Of a DNA stretch of 64,000 nt, positions 50,028-62,039 are shown piece after piece. The notes beneath the pieces were generated by a model. It was not told where the DNA came from and made no database searches. It saw only the letters and a list, made by a program, of their open reading frames with translations. The number at the start of each line of letters is the position of its first letter. The stretch's first letter is position 1. The stretch comes from Rotaria sordida (Eukaryota > Rotifera > Eurotatoria > Philodinida > Philodinidae), in NCBI GenBank assembly GCA_905250125.1, contig CAJNOL010000040.1, positions 1 to 64,000 of the forward strand, written 5' to 3'. Made by a program: the position numbers and the translations under genes.

Positions 50028-51172
50028 ACACTAGAAACTTTGTTTTAGGCTCATTCGATAGAAAGTTTTCTGCTCTACAAAACTATGATTTTTGTTTTTC
50101 GAATAAAGTGTATTTTCGTTAGTGCAAAATTTATAAGATAAACAACTATTCAATCGTGTAACTGTAATTTCTGATTTTCTTCAAATATCTATTGATTTCT
50201 GCCAGGAACAATACTAAAAGTAAAGTATTTGGCACTGATAGGTAGCGATTTTTGTGCTCTCTGCTTCCACGATCTTTTCCAGATTTCTGTTGTTCAGAAG
50301 AAAAAGGCTAGTGCACGGGTTACATGAATTTCGGCTCACGGAATTTTCAGGCCGGTCCAAAACTCCTTTAAAACTTTCGGTCCGCCCTTAAACTGATCTT
50401 ATTGATCCCTAAAAAAAACTTTTTTTAGTTAGTTGATAGATATTGTAGTGCTGAGCCGGACGGTATAGTGCTCAGTAAGATGACACAATACTAAGCAGAA
50501 CGCTATAACTATAGTATCATCTAAATTCATCCTGTAGAGCACTAGATCATCTCGCTTAGCACTACGTCATCTTACTCGGCATTATCATGTCCGTCCCAAA
50601 TTTTTTTAAAGAGTCAATGAAGTCAGTTGAAGGACGGGCCGAAAGTCCAGGCCGAAATTTCGCTCTCCCAGTGATATTTTGCGATACATTCTGGAAAAAC
50701 CATGTTTCCAGAAGCAAGACTTTATTTATGACATGTTTGTTCTTAAGTCGCCGGTTGCAGAATTTAATTCTAAACAAAATGGTATAGTTGTTAAATTGAA
50801 GAGTAATAACATTAGATTACATCGAATTAAAAAAGAACAACGATGTCATTCTATCACAAAAGGGTTTTTCACATTTTTTACTTCAAAAATTGTTCTCGCA
50901 TATATTTCTTCTCAAATCCTGGAACATATATCAAAGAAATACAGGATTTTATGGAGAATTTTGTAGCATATTTGAAACTTCAGCGGAACTTCTCTGAAAA
51001 ATTTTTCATTGTTTTTTTGATCGTCGGACGTAGATGATGGAGTAATTGTTCATCTTCTAAATTTTGCGCCAATGAGAAAAAAAAACTTTATTTGAAAAAC
51101 GAAGACAATAGGTTTTTAGAGCAGAAAATCCTCTATCGAATGAGTCCAAAAAAAGAAATCTTTAATGTGTTG
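50028..51172. mobile_element. composite inverted-repeat element with a nested inner palindrome
   Basis: The outer arms, about 50028-50165 and 51030-51172, are reverse complements: GGCTCATTCGATAGA..GTTTTCTGCTCT on the left, the complement of AGAGCAGAAAATCCTCTATCGAATGAGTCC on the right. Between them, 50313-50673 forms a second inverted repeat with a visibly higher G+C content: TTTCGGCTCACGGAATTTTCAGGCCGG pairs with TTTCGGCCTGGACTTTCGGCCCG from the other strand. Its centre has repeated TAGTGCT.AG.. units. This looks like one hairpin element inserted into another. The short frames at 50562-50787 belong to the inner palindrome and are not genes. A segment at about 50245-50295 recurs at 63.8 kb. 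Confidence 0.7.
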
Positions 51173-53150
51173 AAAACTGCACTAACGAAAGGAAAACATT
51201 TTGTCTTGTTAATTATGGACCACTCGCTCTAGTCAAATATAATGGAATCATTTATATATATGAAAATATTTTGTAGCATATCTTTAGTCAAGATGCAATT
51301 CTTTGCAAAGTTCAGTTTATTACTCCTTCGTTCTGATTGATTTAAATAGGAGAAGAAAATTTAACTTCTTTTCTAGATAAAATTAATAACGACGATACAG
51401 CAAGTTTATCCAATTTTTAATGATCGGTTATGTATTAATACAATTTAATGCATCGAAAAGTGTACGTATATTTTAAATGAAGTTTAATAGTACGTTTAAT
51501 ACTATTTTTAAATTAAGTAATCATTTTATTCAAACGAATGACTCATAATGAATGGTTGGATTTTTTTTTGTAGTTTTACTTTAAATCGTTTAGTTCGTTT
51601 TATTTAAAAATAGAATCTAATAGTGAATGCAGCATGAAAATCTATATAAGTTACTATCAAAATTTTATTTTATATGCACATGTTTTGCTTTCAAAATGGA
51701 TAAAATTCTGTGTGAACAGGATCGTTTTTCGATGCACCACAAATTTCTTTTCTTATTTCATCTATTAACGAATCATAGTCTTTAACTTTATTCTATTACA
51801 TAATATTGACAATAGCGTCCTACGTGTAATAATCAAAAAAAGAAACATTGAGATCAAGGCTGTTTTAGTAGCCATCTGTGATTGTTGATAAAAGATATGG
51901 AATTCTTTTCATACCATGCCAATGATTTTTGATATGTGTGTAACGTCGTGTTGTTTGTTGATACATGAAATTATCGACTAGCGGCCATGAGTCTTCAGAT
52001 TACATATTTGGAAGAATAACTTCAATATACTTGTCATCATATTTTAAATATAATGGAATATGTAAGAATATTTTTAAATGCATCTAACCATATCATCATT
52101 TTTTTTGACTGTTTAAACTCTTAGTTTATGTTCCCTTGTTAGTCTGCTTCTTGTCGACTTGCAGCATGAGCATGTTCTAATGAGAAATTTTTTTTTTCGT
52201 CAATGATCGAATTATTATCAACCGACAAAATAAAAAAAAAGGTAATCATATTCACAGTGTCGAAAATTGATCGTATAGAGTTTCGTCTATTTTGAAAGCA
52301 AAGGTTACATATACAGAATAAAATTTTTATTGTAATTTATACACCTTCTAATGTTGTATCTTGTTTTGAGTTTTTTTTTAAAAACAAGCATTCAATGATA
52401 AAAAGAAAAGATATAAAAATCGACCATTCATTCTGAGTTATCGATTAGTTCAATAGAAAGTTCTTCAAATTAAAATTTAAACAAGGATTAAATAGAAAAA
52501 ACTCTAACATCATTTTCGGTGAGATAATAGATTAAGTCCTAAGCGAAGGTTACACAATATATCTAAAGAAAATTGTATCAACAATCCTTCATTAAGGTAC
52601 AAAAAAACAATTGATGCGTTTTATATATCAATGTTATTAACTTTTAGGAGTTAATATTAAATTTTTGTAAATAAAGTTCTCTATATTAATCTCATTCTTT
52701 ATAAAAACCTATTTCCTAGAATTTAGGTATCAATTATAAAGCATTTGATAAATATGAGCAAACAACAATAGCTGATAGAAGTTTATTTTAAAAAAGGATT
52801 AAAGTAAAATTTTATATGAATTTGATTCTATTAAAGTAAAGATCATCGGGTCGAATTCGACAAGTGCTATATCAAAGACTTAGTACTCATTTAAGATTTC
52901 TTGATCAATTGTCATTAATACTGAACATGAGATTTGCTATTATATTCTAATATTCTATCAACCAAATAAAAAAAAAACAAATTTTTTAATTGTAAATTAT
53001 TAATGAAAACAAACAATTCATAATATTCTTATTTCTTGAATGAATTTCTTTTATTTTTCTTTTCCAAAATTTATTTTTAGATGATCAATTTATTTTTAAA
53101 AATTTGGATAAATATTTCTCAACAAACTACTTTATAAATTTAAGATTCGA
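51173..53150. other. intergenic upstream of GPATCH2
   Basis: Nearly 2 kb of AT-rich sequence with no recognised exon, RNA gene or inverted repeat. It must contain the GPATCH2 promoter and any untranslated first exon; a possible ATTTATTTTTAG acceptor lies at 53069-53080 in the leader. Confidence 0.45.
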
Positions 53151-56100
53151 ATGGAAGAAAATTCTCATGTTTTTTTAATCAAAGATAAAATTCGTTGTAT
53201 TCAAAAAAAAATTATGGATCAATTAGCTGCTGATCTTAATAGTGCATTAAATGATGCTAATATTCTAACATCACCATTATCCAATTTTCCTATGACATCT
53301 TCATCATCATTTACTACAACATTAAAAACAAAACGACGACGAAAACGTCCTATCAATAATGAAATACAACAACAAATAGCTGAAGCATCAGATAGTACAA
53401 CACCGGAAAATACACGAAGTACTAATAAACAATCGATTGCCAGTGATGGTGATGATGTACCTATGACATCAAGTAATATTAAAAGCAACAAAACAAATTA
53501 ATTAAAAAATTTTATGAAACACGATGTAAAAGGAGTGTTGAAATATAGAGGACAAAATTTGAAACCTCATAGACCGTGACAGACATTGAAATAGAATCAC
53601 AGGCCGTCTATTGGTGTCTAAAGATAGATAGAATAAAACAATTTCTTTGTGATTATCAACAGCAGCTACATCGTGTTTCATATTTTAATTTAGTTGGGAT
53701 TATGCTGAGAGTTTTTTTATTTATTTATTTATTAGAAACTCAATCATCATTAGTTTTTGCATCTGAATCTGATTCGGCTTCACAACCAGATGAAATAAGA
53801 CGACGACGTCGTCCATTTAAAAAACCAATCATTCCATCAACATCAAAAACTGAACAACCTATTAAATTAACACGTTGTCTAAGTGCGAAAGTATCTAATT
53901 GTACAACAAATACACATTTACAGAGTCGGAGACATAATTGTCGAAATGTAGGCAATTGTCGAAAAATTGATATTGATGATAATTCATCTACACCTTCATC
54001 ATCATCATCATTGTCATTAGCTATTAGCAATATAAGTTATAGTGGTAAACGTAAACGATCACGTGCTATTATTCATGATGATTTCCGTTTACGAAATAGT
54101 AGCGTACATGATTATGATATGGCATGTGTTGATGATTCAAATTTGTAAGTTTAAATAAAACACAAACAAAAAAAAAAAAGAAGCAAAACTTTTATTTTCT
54201 AAATTGACTTTTTTTTCTTTTTTCTTTTTTTTAGAACAAATATTAGTAGTAGTAGTAGTTTAAATTTAAGTGATAGTGATAAAGATCCATGTTTAACAAG
54301 TAATGAAGCTGATGATGAACAATCAGATTGGCCAAAAGAAGAAAGTAGTATACCACGTATTATACCATGGAAGGAAGATCATAATGATGACGATGACGAT
54401 GATGATGATGATGATGATGATGCTGAGAAAATGTTAACAGCAAATGAAGGAACCTTACAAAAAATTGTCAATAGTGCATTTAATATTATGTTAACTAATT
54501 CAAAAACTACAATACAAAATCGAATTAATACAATTGTAAATAGAGAAATGTTGACAGGAAATCGAAGAAATGTTAGTTCAAAAGTAAGATATGATTTAAA
54601 TAGGATGTTCTTTTTTTTGAAATTTTTAAGATAATTTGATCTATTATCAACATAAAATTTATCTGAAACATTGGTTTTTTTTTCTTTTAATTCTTGATTG
54701 ATGTTGCTTTAGAGTAATGAATTTTTTGCTTTTTTATAATATAGATTCATATTAGTTTTGATGTTTATTAGAGATTGTCAGAAAATGTAGAAAATATTAA
54801 AATCTTATTTTTGTAAGCATTCGTAGAATAATTTTTCTAAACCTTTGATGTGTTTATCGATCGCCTTGAATTGGCTTTTTCAGCATTTCATTAAAACTTG
54901 ATCGAATCAAATCGAATATGTTCATTAACAGGATTGTTTATGTGATAAAACGGATACTATTATGACTATACGACATTAAAAAAAAGTTTTCTTTTTGATT
55001 TATTAAGATTTTTGTAAAGATCTGTAATATTTATTTCAGTTTTGATAAAATGTCTATAATATAAAGTTAAAACAAAATTTTTCATTATGTTTGTTTATAT
55101 ATGGTTAGATAAGCTTTGACGAAATGAGTAAGAATATATAAAAATGTTTTAATTCTTTTCGTTAGATTTTGATAGAAAAAAATTCTTGCTTAGTTTATAT
55201 AGTTTTGAATGGTTTATTTTTTCGTAAAACACTATTATTAAAATCAATGTTATTTAACATTTTTGAATTTATTGAAAATGTAAAACCAAAATATTTAGCT
55301 TTACAAGGAAAAAGTGAATCAATAGGAGTAATTTTGGAATAAATCTTCTAGACTTAATCTTTCACAACTAATTTGAATACATCCGATTTTACAATCTTCG
55401 TGGATTGTAGATTTATTTTTTTTTCTAAATCGAAAAAAATGTATCAATTATTTTAGCATATAAAATGTTATTTCACAGAAACTGAACTATTCAGGACTAT
55501 CTAAAACTTATAATTCAAATATATACATATATTGTCATTCAGTTTATTGAGCTCTATATAATTATGTGTACACAAAAAAGTATGAAAACAAAAATTTATT
55601 CTAATTTTATATTATTGATGCATTATTCTTATTCAAATAAATTTTATTGCATAGCTGAGCAAATAATAGATTTCATCGAGTACCGATATCGACCGCTCGC
55701 ATCACGAGTATGTGCATGAGTATAACAAAAATCGTACTTGTACTTGCGTAGTTTTGTTTTTTATTTTTGATTAGAAGAAGAAAAAACAACAACATTTTAT
55801 TATTTAAATTAACATAATGAAGCATAAGAAAAAACTCAATCACTCATTTGAATATTTAATGAGCATGATTTTTCATACTTTCTTCCTCATATTAATTACT
55901 CTAGTACTATTTTCATATTCACAGTTCAAAATATAAATGTCTCTTTGATAACATTTAACCAATCCATTTAAATCAAGGCTATAAGTTGACCTCAAATTAT
56001 AACTGTAAACCTTAAGTTAAAATGTCTATCATAATATTGATATATATATACATATATATTATCTAGATAATAATTTTATTTTAGAATACTTATCCACATC

Positions 56101-56498
56101 CACATCTAAAACGACATGTTCGTTTATTAAAAGAAACTCGCCGTTCTCATCATAATAGTTATAATCATAAACGTGTTAAAAGTGAACACTATCCTCATAA
56201 ACATCGTAAGTTATTTTTATTATTTTTCTATTATTTATTATTTTAATTGTGTACAAAAGATGATATTGTTGCACCAATCGATTCAACAAATATTGATCAT
56301 CAACTATTAGAAAAAATTGGTTGGACACCTGGTAATGGTCTTAGTTTAAATCAAAATAGCATAACAGTACCTGTAAACATCAATGATCGTAATTATAAAC
56401 AAAGTCTTGGATGTGAAAATACTTCAATGGATATAACTGAACGTATGGAAAGTGAACACCAATCATCCAGTTTATCTAGTCATCCTTCTCATGTATAA
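53151..56498 (+). CDS. GPATCH2: G-patch domain protein 2-like
   Basis: Nuclear G-patch protein family; G-patches activate DEAH helicases such as DHX15 in RNA processing. Exons 53151-53472, 53736-54144, 54235-54583, 56085-56205 and 56260-56498 sum to 1440 bases (479 residues). Points shared with vertebrate GPATCH2 are the early helix MDQLAADLNSAL, the basic KTKRRRKRP, SESDSASQPDE, the acidic EADDEQSDWPKEES followed by IIPWKED, and the final G-patch LLEKIGWTPGNGL ... VPVN. A run of Asp (GAT repeats, 54388-54420) follows IIPWKED. The G-patch is degenerate: Ser replaces Gly after GNGL and the last GLG reads SLGC. The start may be ATG 53151 or ATG 53214; I chose the first because the frame is open and it has ATGGAAG context. 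Arg and His clusters in exon 4 (HPHLKRHVRLLKETRR) suggest RNA binding or a nuclear signal. Confidence 0.75.
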
Positions 56499-57014
56499 CT
56501 GTGATTTTATTTTTATTTTGTATATAAAGTTTCGTTCGGTTTACCAAAGAAAAAGAAATAAATTTAAAAATTAAAAAAAAAAAAGTAGCTAAAATTTGCT
56601 TTTTATTTGGAGCTTTCGTATACATATATATTTTACAAATGCATTTAAAAGCTACAACAAATATCACCGAAAGATACAAGCGCAATTGCGCAGGTATTAT
56701 TCACAGTAAAGAAAACAATTAGACATAAAAATAGTCGAGCAATCATCATCATCATCATCGTCATCATAAATAACAAAAGTAATACGTCATAAAAATAGAG
56801 AAAAACAAAAAGGGAGAGAGAGAGAGAGAGAGAGAAAAAACAAGTCATCATTTAAGTGAAAAGCCGAAAAATAAAGAACAAAAAAAATTTATCACCAGGG
56901 TGAAGCCAAATATCACCAAAATTTTGAGAGAAAAAAGCAGATGATTGAAGTTTTTTTTAAAAAAAAAAAAAGGGAAAATTTCTTATCGTAAGGTGAAGAC
57001 TCGTATATTATTTT
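56499..57014. repeat. 3' flanks with ATC and GA microsatellites
   Basis: The spacer between the stops of GPATCH2 (plus) and the membrane-protein gene (minus), which are convergent. It holds an ATC trinucleotide run at about 56743-56767 and a (GA)n run at about 56812-56835. Frames here are repeat products. Confidence 0.7.
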
Positions 57015-58709
57015 TTAAAAACGATTTGTTTCAATAATAATAGACCCATCATGGTATCTATCATCGTTTTCGTGAGCATTATGAATTTTGGCATTTTCGG
57101 AGGGTTGTCCTGTTTTAGTTGCATTATTTGTTTTTTCAGATTTATGATATGATACGATAGGAACCGGTTCTACTTGATTACTTGATTTTCGACGTGTAGT
57201 ATTAGATTTTGGCTGAGTTTGTAATGTTGAAGATGATTGAATATTCGAAGGAGTAACAGGATTTGATTTTTTATTTCGTAATGGAGCTGGTAATGCACTA
57301 CCATCTGGATCTTCCGAATAAACGGATTGGGCAGAAAATGGTCTTTCAGAATCAAATTTATTACTACTTGCTCGACTAAAACGACGCATTGATTTATAAA
57401 ATGAACTACGCATTGAACTCCATTTTGCTGTATTCCATATTTCAGCAACACCAATTTTTGTCCAATAAAAATGTGTAAAAAACGCACATGCACCAATTAA
57501 AACTAGAAAAATTTTCGAATAATTATTTATTTATTTTGTTTTTTTTTTTTTTTGAAATAAATTAAAACATACTTAATACGACGACTAGAACAATAATAAC
57601 AATAATATCTGTAGTTAAATAACTCTCGGTCATTGGAGGCCGACAAAGAAGAGTAGATGGTACACCTAATAATAAACATTTCTTATCCTTTTAATCGATA
57701 CAAAAAAAAAATTGAAAAGATCAAATAAGCTCTTTTTTTCTTCTTGTTCTTGACATTTTACTTACTGGTTTTTTTTTTGAATAAAGTTGAATATATTTTC
57801 TTATATAACGAATAGTTATATTTATATTATTTTGAAAATCCCTTTTTTTGTTTCTACATCTATGGAGAATCAGTCTTTTTACTGTTATACATATATATAT
57901 ATACATATATTTTAGCCTTGGAAACTGACAATCATACATGATTACGTACGTATCTATAGCTATTACCTTTACTTATTCATCATAAAGAAAAACAAAAACC
58001 TTATGTTTTCTATACGGTCAAGGATAATCGATAGACTCACATTCATCAGTTATTTTGCCAATCTGATGTCACCATAAATAATACTTGATCAAAATTGAAC
58101 TATGATGATTGTTCATTGATTGAGTTAATAATAGCTAGTACCTTCAATTATTATAGTACTCATCTTCTACATCGTTCTTTTTCTTTGTCATTAATGTATA
58201 GTCGTTGTATAGTTCAAGATCAACACATGTATATGTATAGATATATATATATATATTCAACAGTGGTCGACGCGACCAAGAATTGTGTCAACATATATAA
58301 TAGACTCGAACTGCACGCACATGTAAGAGAGTAGATGTATGTGTATTAAAATCTTGTCGATATATGTTTGATGTGGCCTTTCTTCATACACTCATATAAT
58401 AAGAAAGAGAAAAGAAATGAGATTTCTGTTTATGCCTGTGACGAAGGAAACAAAGTGAAAATATGTATGTACGTGTTGATTACGAAAGAACAAAAAAATG
58501 AATTTTTATCACAATAAAAACATATGAGAGAAGAGAATGATTTTTTTGTTATATTTTTTTTATATCTATATATATAAAAGAATTGTTAAGTCATGTCTTT
58601 ATCTCGTTCCGTGATATTTACCTTTATAACATCTTCTATGCTTAATCGAAAGTTATCATTTAAAATGTCTCGTCGCGGTTTACAGTAATGTCACATTGTA
58701 TTTCAGAAG
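57015..58709 (-). CDS. Single-pass membrane protein with Ser/Pro-rich cytoplasmic tail, 5' incomplete
   Basis: Exons read on the minus strand: 58622-58709 (tentative), 58041-58062 (tentative), 57573-57665 and 57015-57502. The extracellular end reads ITDECVPSTLLCRPPMTES, followed by one strongly hydrophobic helix (TTDIIVIIVLVVVLILIGAC), then AFFTHFYWTKIG, a basic stretch (KSMRRFSRASS) and a Ser/Thr/Pro/Asn-rich tail ending IIIETNRF. Phases match for the last three junctions. The exon at 58622-58709 reads SEIQCDITVNRDETF in one frame and LNDNFRLSIEDVIK in the next, so a one-base frame change lies near 58667. It may be a sequencing error, a wrong acceptor or a real mutation. A signal-peptide exon was not found. 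Cys pairs and the type I layout suggest a cell-surface receptor or adhesion protein, but no family is recognised. Confidence 0.58.
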
Positions 58710-60214
58710 CTGGAAAAGAAAAAGACCTAACCAATAGCATAATAACCTGTTACCTTTTTATATTTAAAAAAAAAATCATATACATAATGCACTCTGACAT
58801 ATTCAACTAATGTTTTTTTCTTTCCGTCATAGATTAGTAATATTTTTTTCTTTAATTTTTTCTGATCTTTTTTTTTTCATTCATAAAATGTCCATCGATT
58901 CCGAAAATCATTATGATGATAAGTGAAGATTATGAATCTTGAAATATTCGAGAAGAAATTATTTTAGTAAAAATAAAGTCGATAAATTCTTCAAACATAA
59001 AAAATTTTATTTTCTCATTAAAACTCATAGGTTTTACTCAACGAAAAAAAGGCATTTTATTGTGCCATTTATTTTCTCAGTTAATCTTGTTCTTTTTTTT
59101 TTCTTTTTTTATTTCGATAGTCGTTTTTTCTCCTTATATTGATCAAAAAATGCGTGTTATAAAAGTACGCCGGCTGGCATCCGAGAAATGATTATTTTTT
59201 GTGCATCGCAAGGTAGCAACAGAAAAAAAAATGATTACTTCACCACAATAATCCGATGCAAACAAAAATATAAAAGATACGATGTTTCAATAGAGTCAAT
59301 GATTAATAAATAATAATTAAAAAAAAGTAGATGATATAGTTACACTATTACCTGTATATTTATATTCGATGAGATCTATAAAACTATACTAATCTTTAAA
59401 TATGACTACATAATTATCAAACAAAAATGTTTTCTTGTTATATAAATTATCTAAGTATTTCTAATTCTTGAATGATAAATAAACCACCTTAGCTTACCTT
59501 GGCTTATTTTCCTACATATGATTAGATGAGCAATGCGTCGTTGTTATTTGTTGTTGTCAACATGATGAAATGAGTGCTTCTATGTGAATGTCGTTGATTT
59601 GTTGCCTACTTTGACGTCAACGCTCTTTATGCTTTTCACCTTTATGTCGTTGTTAGGAGGAGGGGGTCGTCGCTGTCGTTTCTTTACTCATACAAGATAT
59701 GGGACAAAGAAAAATAGGAAGAAGAGGATGATGATGATGATGATGATGACGACGACGAAGCGAAGAAGCTACCTAGTTATTTTTTTACAAAAAGTATCAG
59801 CAGGAAGAAACAAGCGGAGGTGTTTGTATGTTGACTTGTTCTAGAGTGAAAAAAGGTTACTAGAAAAATATACATGTAAGAAAGTTTTACGGGTAAATTT
59901 TATGTTGACAAAAAATAAACCACAGTTACCTATCGATCTTTCTCTCACGCACTCTCTTATTCAAAATGGCACAATCAAAAATTCAAGGTTATCGTTTTAT
60001 TTTTGTGTTGTTGTATTCTGTTATTACTTACAAAAACGCACAATGTCTCTTGTGCAAACATATATATATATATATATATAGTCGTTGATTGTTTTTACAA
60101 AGAAATAATTTTCATGAAAAACAACTTCTTATGGATGTTTTTATTTAACTACAAAAAAATAAAATAAAAGAAGTTACAAAACAAAAAAACAAGTTTAATT
60201 TATTGTTTTTTTTT
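58710..60214. other. intergenic / upstream of the membrane-protein gene
   Basis: Probably contains the missing 5' exon(s) and promoter of the minus-strand membrane-protein gene. A (GAT)n/(GAC)n run lies at about 59726-59757 and a (TA)n run at 60059-60080. The 86-codon plus-strand frame at 59584-59844 runs through the GAT repeat and is not supported. Confidence 0.45.
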
Positions 60215-61594
60215 CTAACGACGTATATTTCGTTTCCAATCTCGTTGCATTTCTTTAATTAATCTTTTTATTCCAATTTTAATACTTAATTCATGTGTTA
60301 CTAAACTATCTGGTAAAAAATTAATATTTTTAAGAAATGGATGCTCAAGATAATTATTTTCTAAAGCATCACTATATAATTGTAATGCTTTTTCAATAGC
60401 ATATGCTGTATCATTTTCATATGATGCACCAAATTGTTTATATTTTGTACAAATAGTTAAAAATAAAAGACGAAGTAATGATACAGAAAATAAACATTCA
60501 AATGCTACTTCAATTTCTGTTGATAATGGAATTTTATTTTGTGTAATTTCTAAAAATAAGAAAACAAAGAAAAATTAAAAACAAAATTCAATCTATGAAA
60601 ATTTTAAATTAAAAAATTTACTATTCATTGTTGATGTATTAGATGTTGCTGATCGTACTGAATTAACTGAACATGTTGATTGACGATGTTTTTCTGAATG
60701 TATTTGCATTTTAATTGTATCTGATGCATATTTTGATGCACGTTGAACATATTTTAACCATTCTTTTCGTAATTTTAAAAAACCTGTTAATATTAATGAT
60801 AATGGACTTGATTTTTGTAATAAATATTCACATAAATTTGCTTCAGTTAAACTATAATCAAATAGAAATTTTATTGAATTATATGGTGTTAAACGTGTAT
60901 GATTTATATCTGGATGATATTTTAAATAATCATTAAAATCATTATGATTACAAAGTAATGTATATGTATCATGAAGAAAATCTATACAAGATACATCAAA
61001 TTCAACTAAAAGTATTAATGATATAATAAGAGTTAATTCAATATCTTGTCGACTATTAAATACTAATTGAATTGTATTTCGTGTAAAATCAACATCTTTT
61101 AATTCATAAGAATATTTTTTTTCACTATTTGTTTCTTCATTAAAATCACGTTTAAGAATAATTTGAAGTATACGAACAAATTCATCACGTAGAGCAAGTC
61201 CATTAAGAAAATTCTTATGTCGAATTTTAAGCAGAAGAAGATCTATATCATAACGTGACCATTCTTTTGGTGTTCGAAGAATTTCTACAAAAGCACAAGA
61301 ATTACCATCATATACTAATTTACTTATCATTGGTGATCGAATTGAATTCCAAATAAGTCCACATGTTTGTCGACGAGTTTGTCTAATAACTTGATCACGA
61401 TTAATAATTGGTACACACATAGAATCAAGTTTTGGATCATATTTATATATTGGCTCAAGAATTCCCTGTTGAATGAGATTATCAATTTCATTTTGTATTT
61501 GATTGTGTTTATTAATTGATAGAGCACTACTTTCTTTAGTAGTGTGGGATCTTTTATCAATGGATGCTTGACTTGATCCTTTATAACGTTCCAT
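60215..61594 (-). CDS. Unrecognised 435-residue alpha-helical protein
   Basis: Two exons, 60622-61594 and 60215-60549, joined in phase (GTAAAT donor, TTTTTAG acceptor), 1308 bases. The ATG at 61592-61594 begins MERYKGSSQ. The sequence is rich in Leu, Ile, Asn and Lys and looks helical throughout (QNEIDNLIQQGILEPIY, RYDIDLLLLKIRHKNFLNGL, IELTLIISLILLVEFD, LCEYLLQKSSPLSLILTGFL, RLIKEMQRDWKRNIRR). A Ser/Thr-rich linker (STCSVNSVRSATSNTSTMN) spans the splice junction. The hydrophobic stretches are short and interrupted by acidic residues, so I do not call transmembrane helices. No domain or motif is recognised. An armadillo-like or other helical-repeat fold is a guess. Frame length, clean intron and codon style make it a real gene. 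Confidence 0.7.
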
Positions 61595-62039
61595 CAGTTC
61601 AATTTTTTGTTTTTATTAAAAACAAAAAGACAAACAAATTTTAAATACGTGCGAAATAAAAAATCAACTATACTCTTTTGTTTTGACTTTAAAAGATGGC
61701 ATTAATAAAAACACATTGAAAGCTTTCTTTCATGTTTTTTCTTTTTTGTTGTTTAAGTAATATGATACCATCCATGTTACTTATAACATTCACATTTCTT
61801 AAAAGCAAATAAAATAATTTTCTGTTTGTTTTTATCTTGATGTTCCAAATAATGCATATCAATTTTGGACATCAAAAAATGTACAAATATACCTAAAACG
61901 AAATTTATGTATATATATATATATATATATTCATTTATCATATAATTAACAAAAAAGAAATAGAGTATAAATTGTTGAATATTCAATTGATTTGATGAAA
62001 AAAAAAAGTAAATTATTATTTTCAAATAAAAATCCTACG

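Noticed and set aside
50562-51037. Several 64-95 codon frames on both strands
   Set aside because: They fall in the inner palindrome and loop of a hairpin element and have no gene-like features.
53576-53735. N-terminal part of the 190-codon frame before GPATCH2 exon 2
   Set aside because: Intron read-through; a good acceptor (TTTATTAG) at 53735 joins in phase to exon 1 at 53472.
56645-56851. 68-codon frame with Met and Leu/Ser runs
   Set aside because: Product of ATC and GA microsatellites.
59584-59844. 86-codon plus-strand frame with Met-rich run
   Set aside because: Runs through a GAT/GAC repeat; no support.
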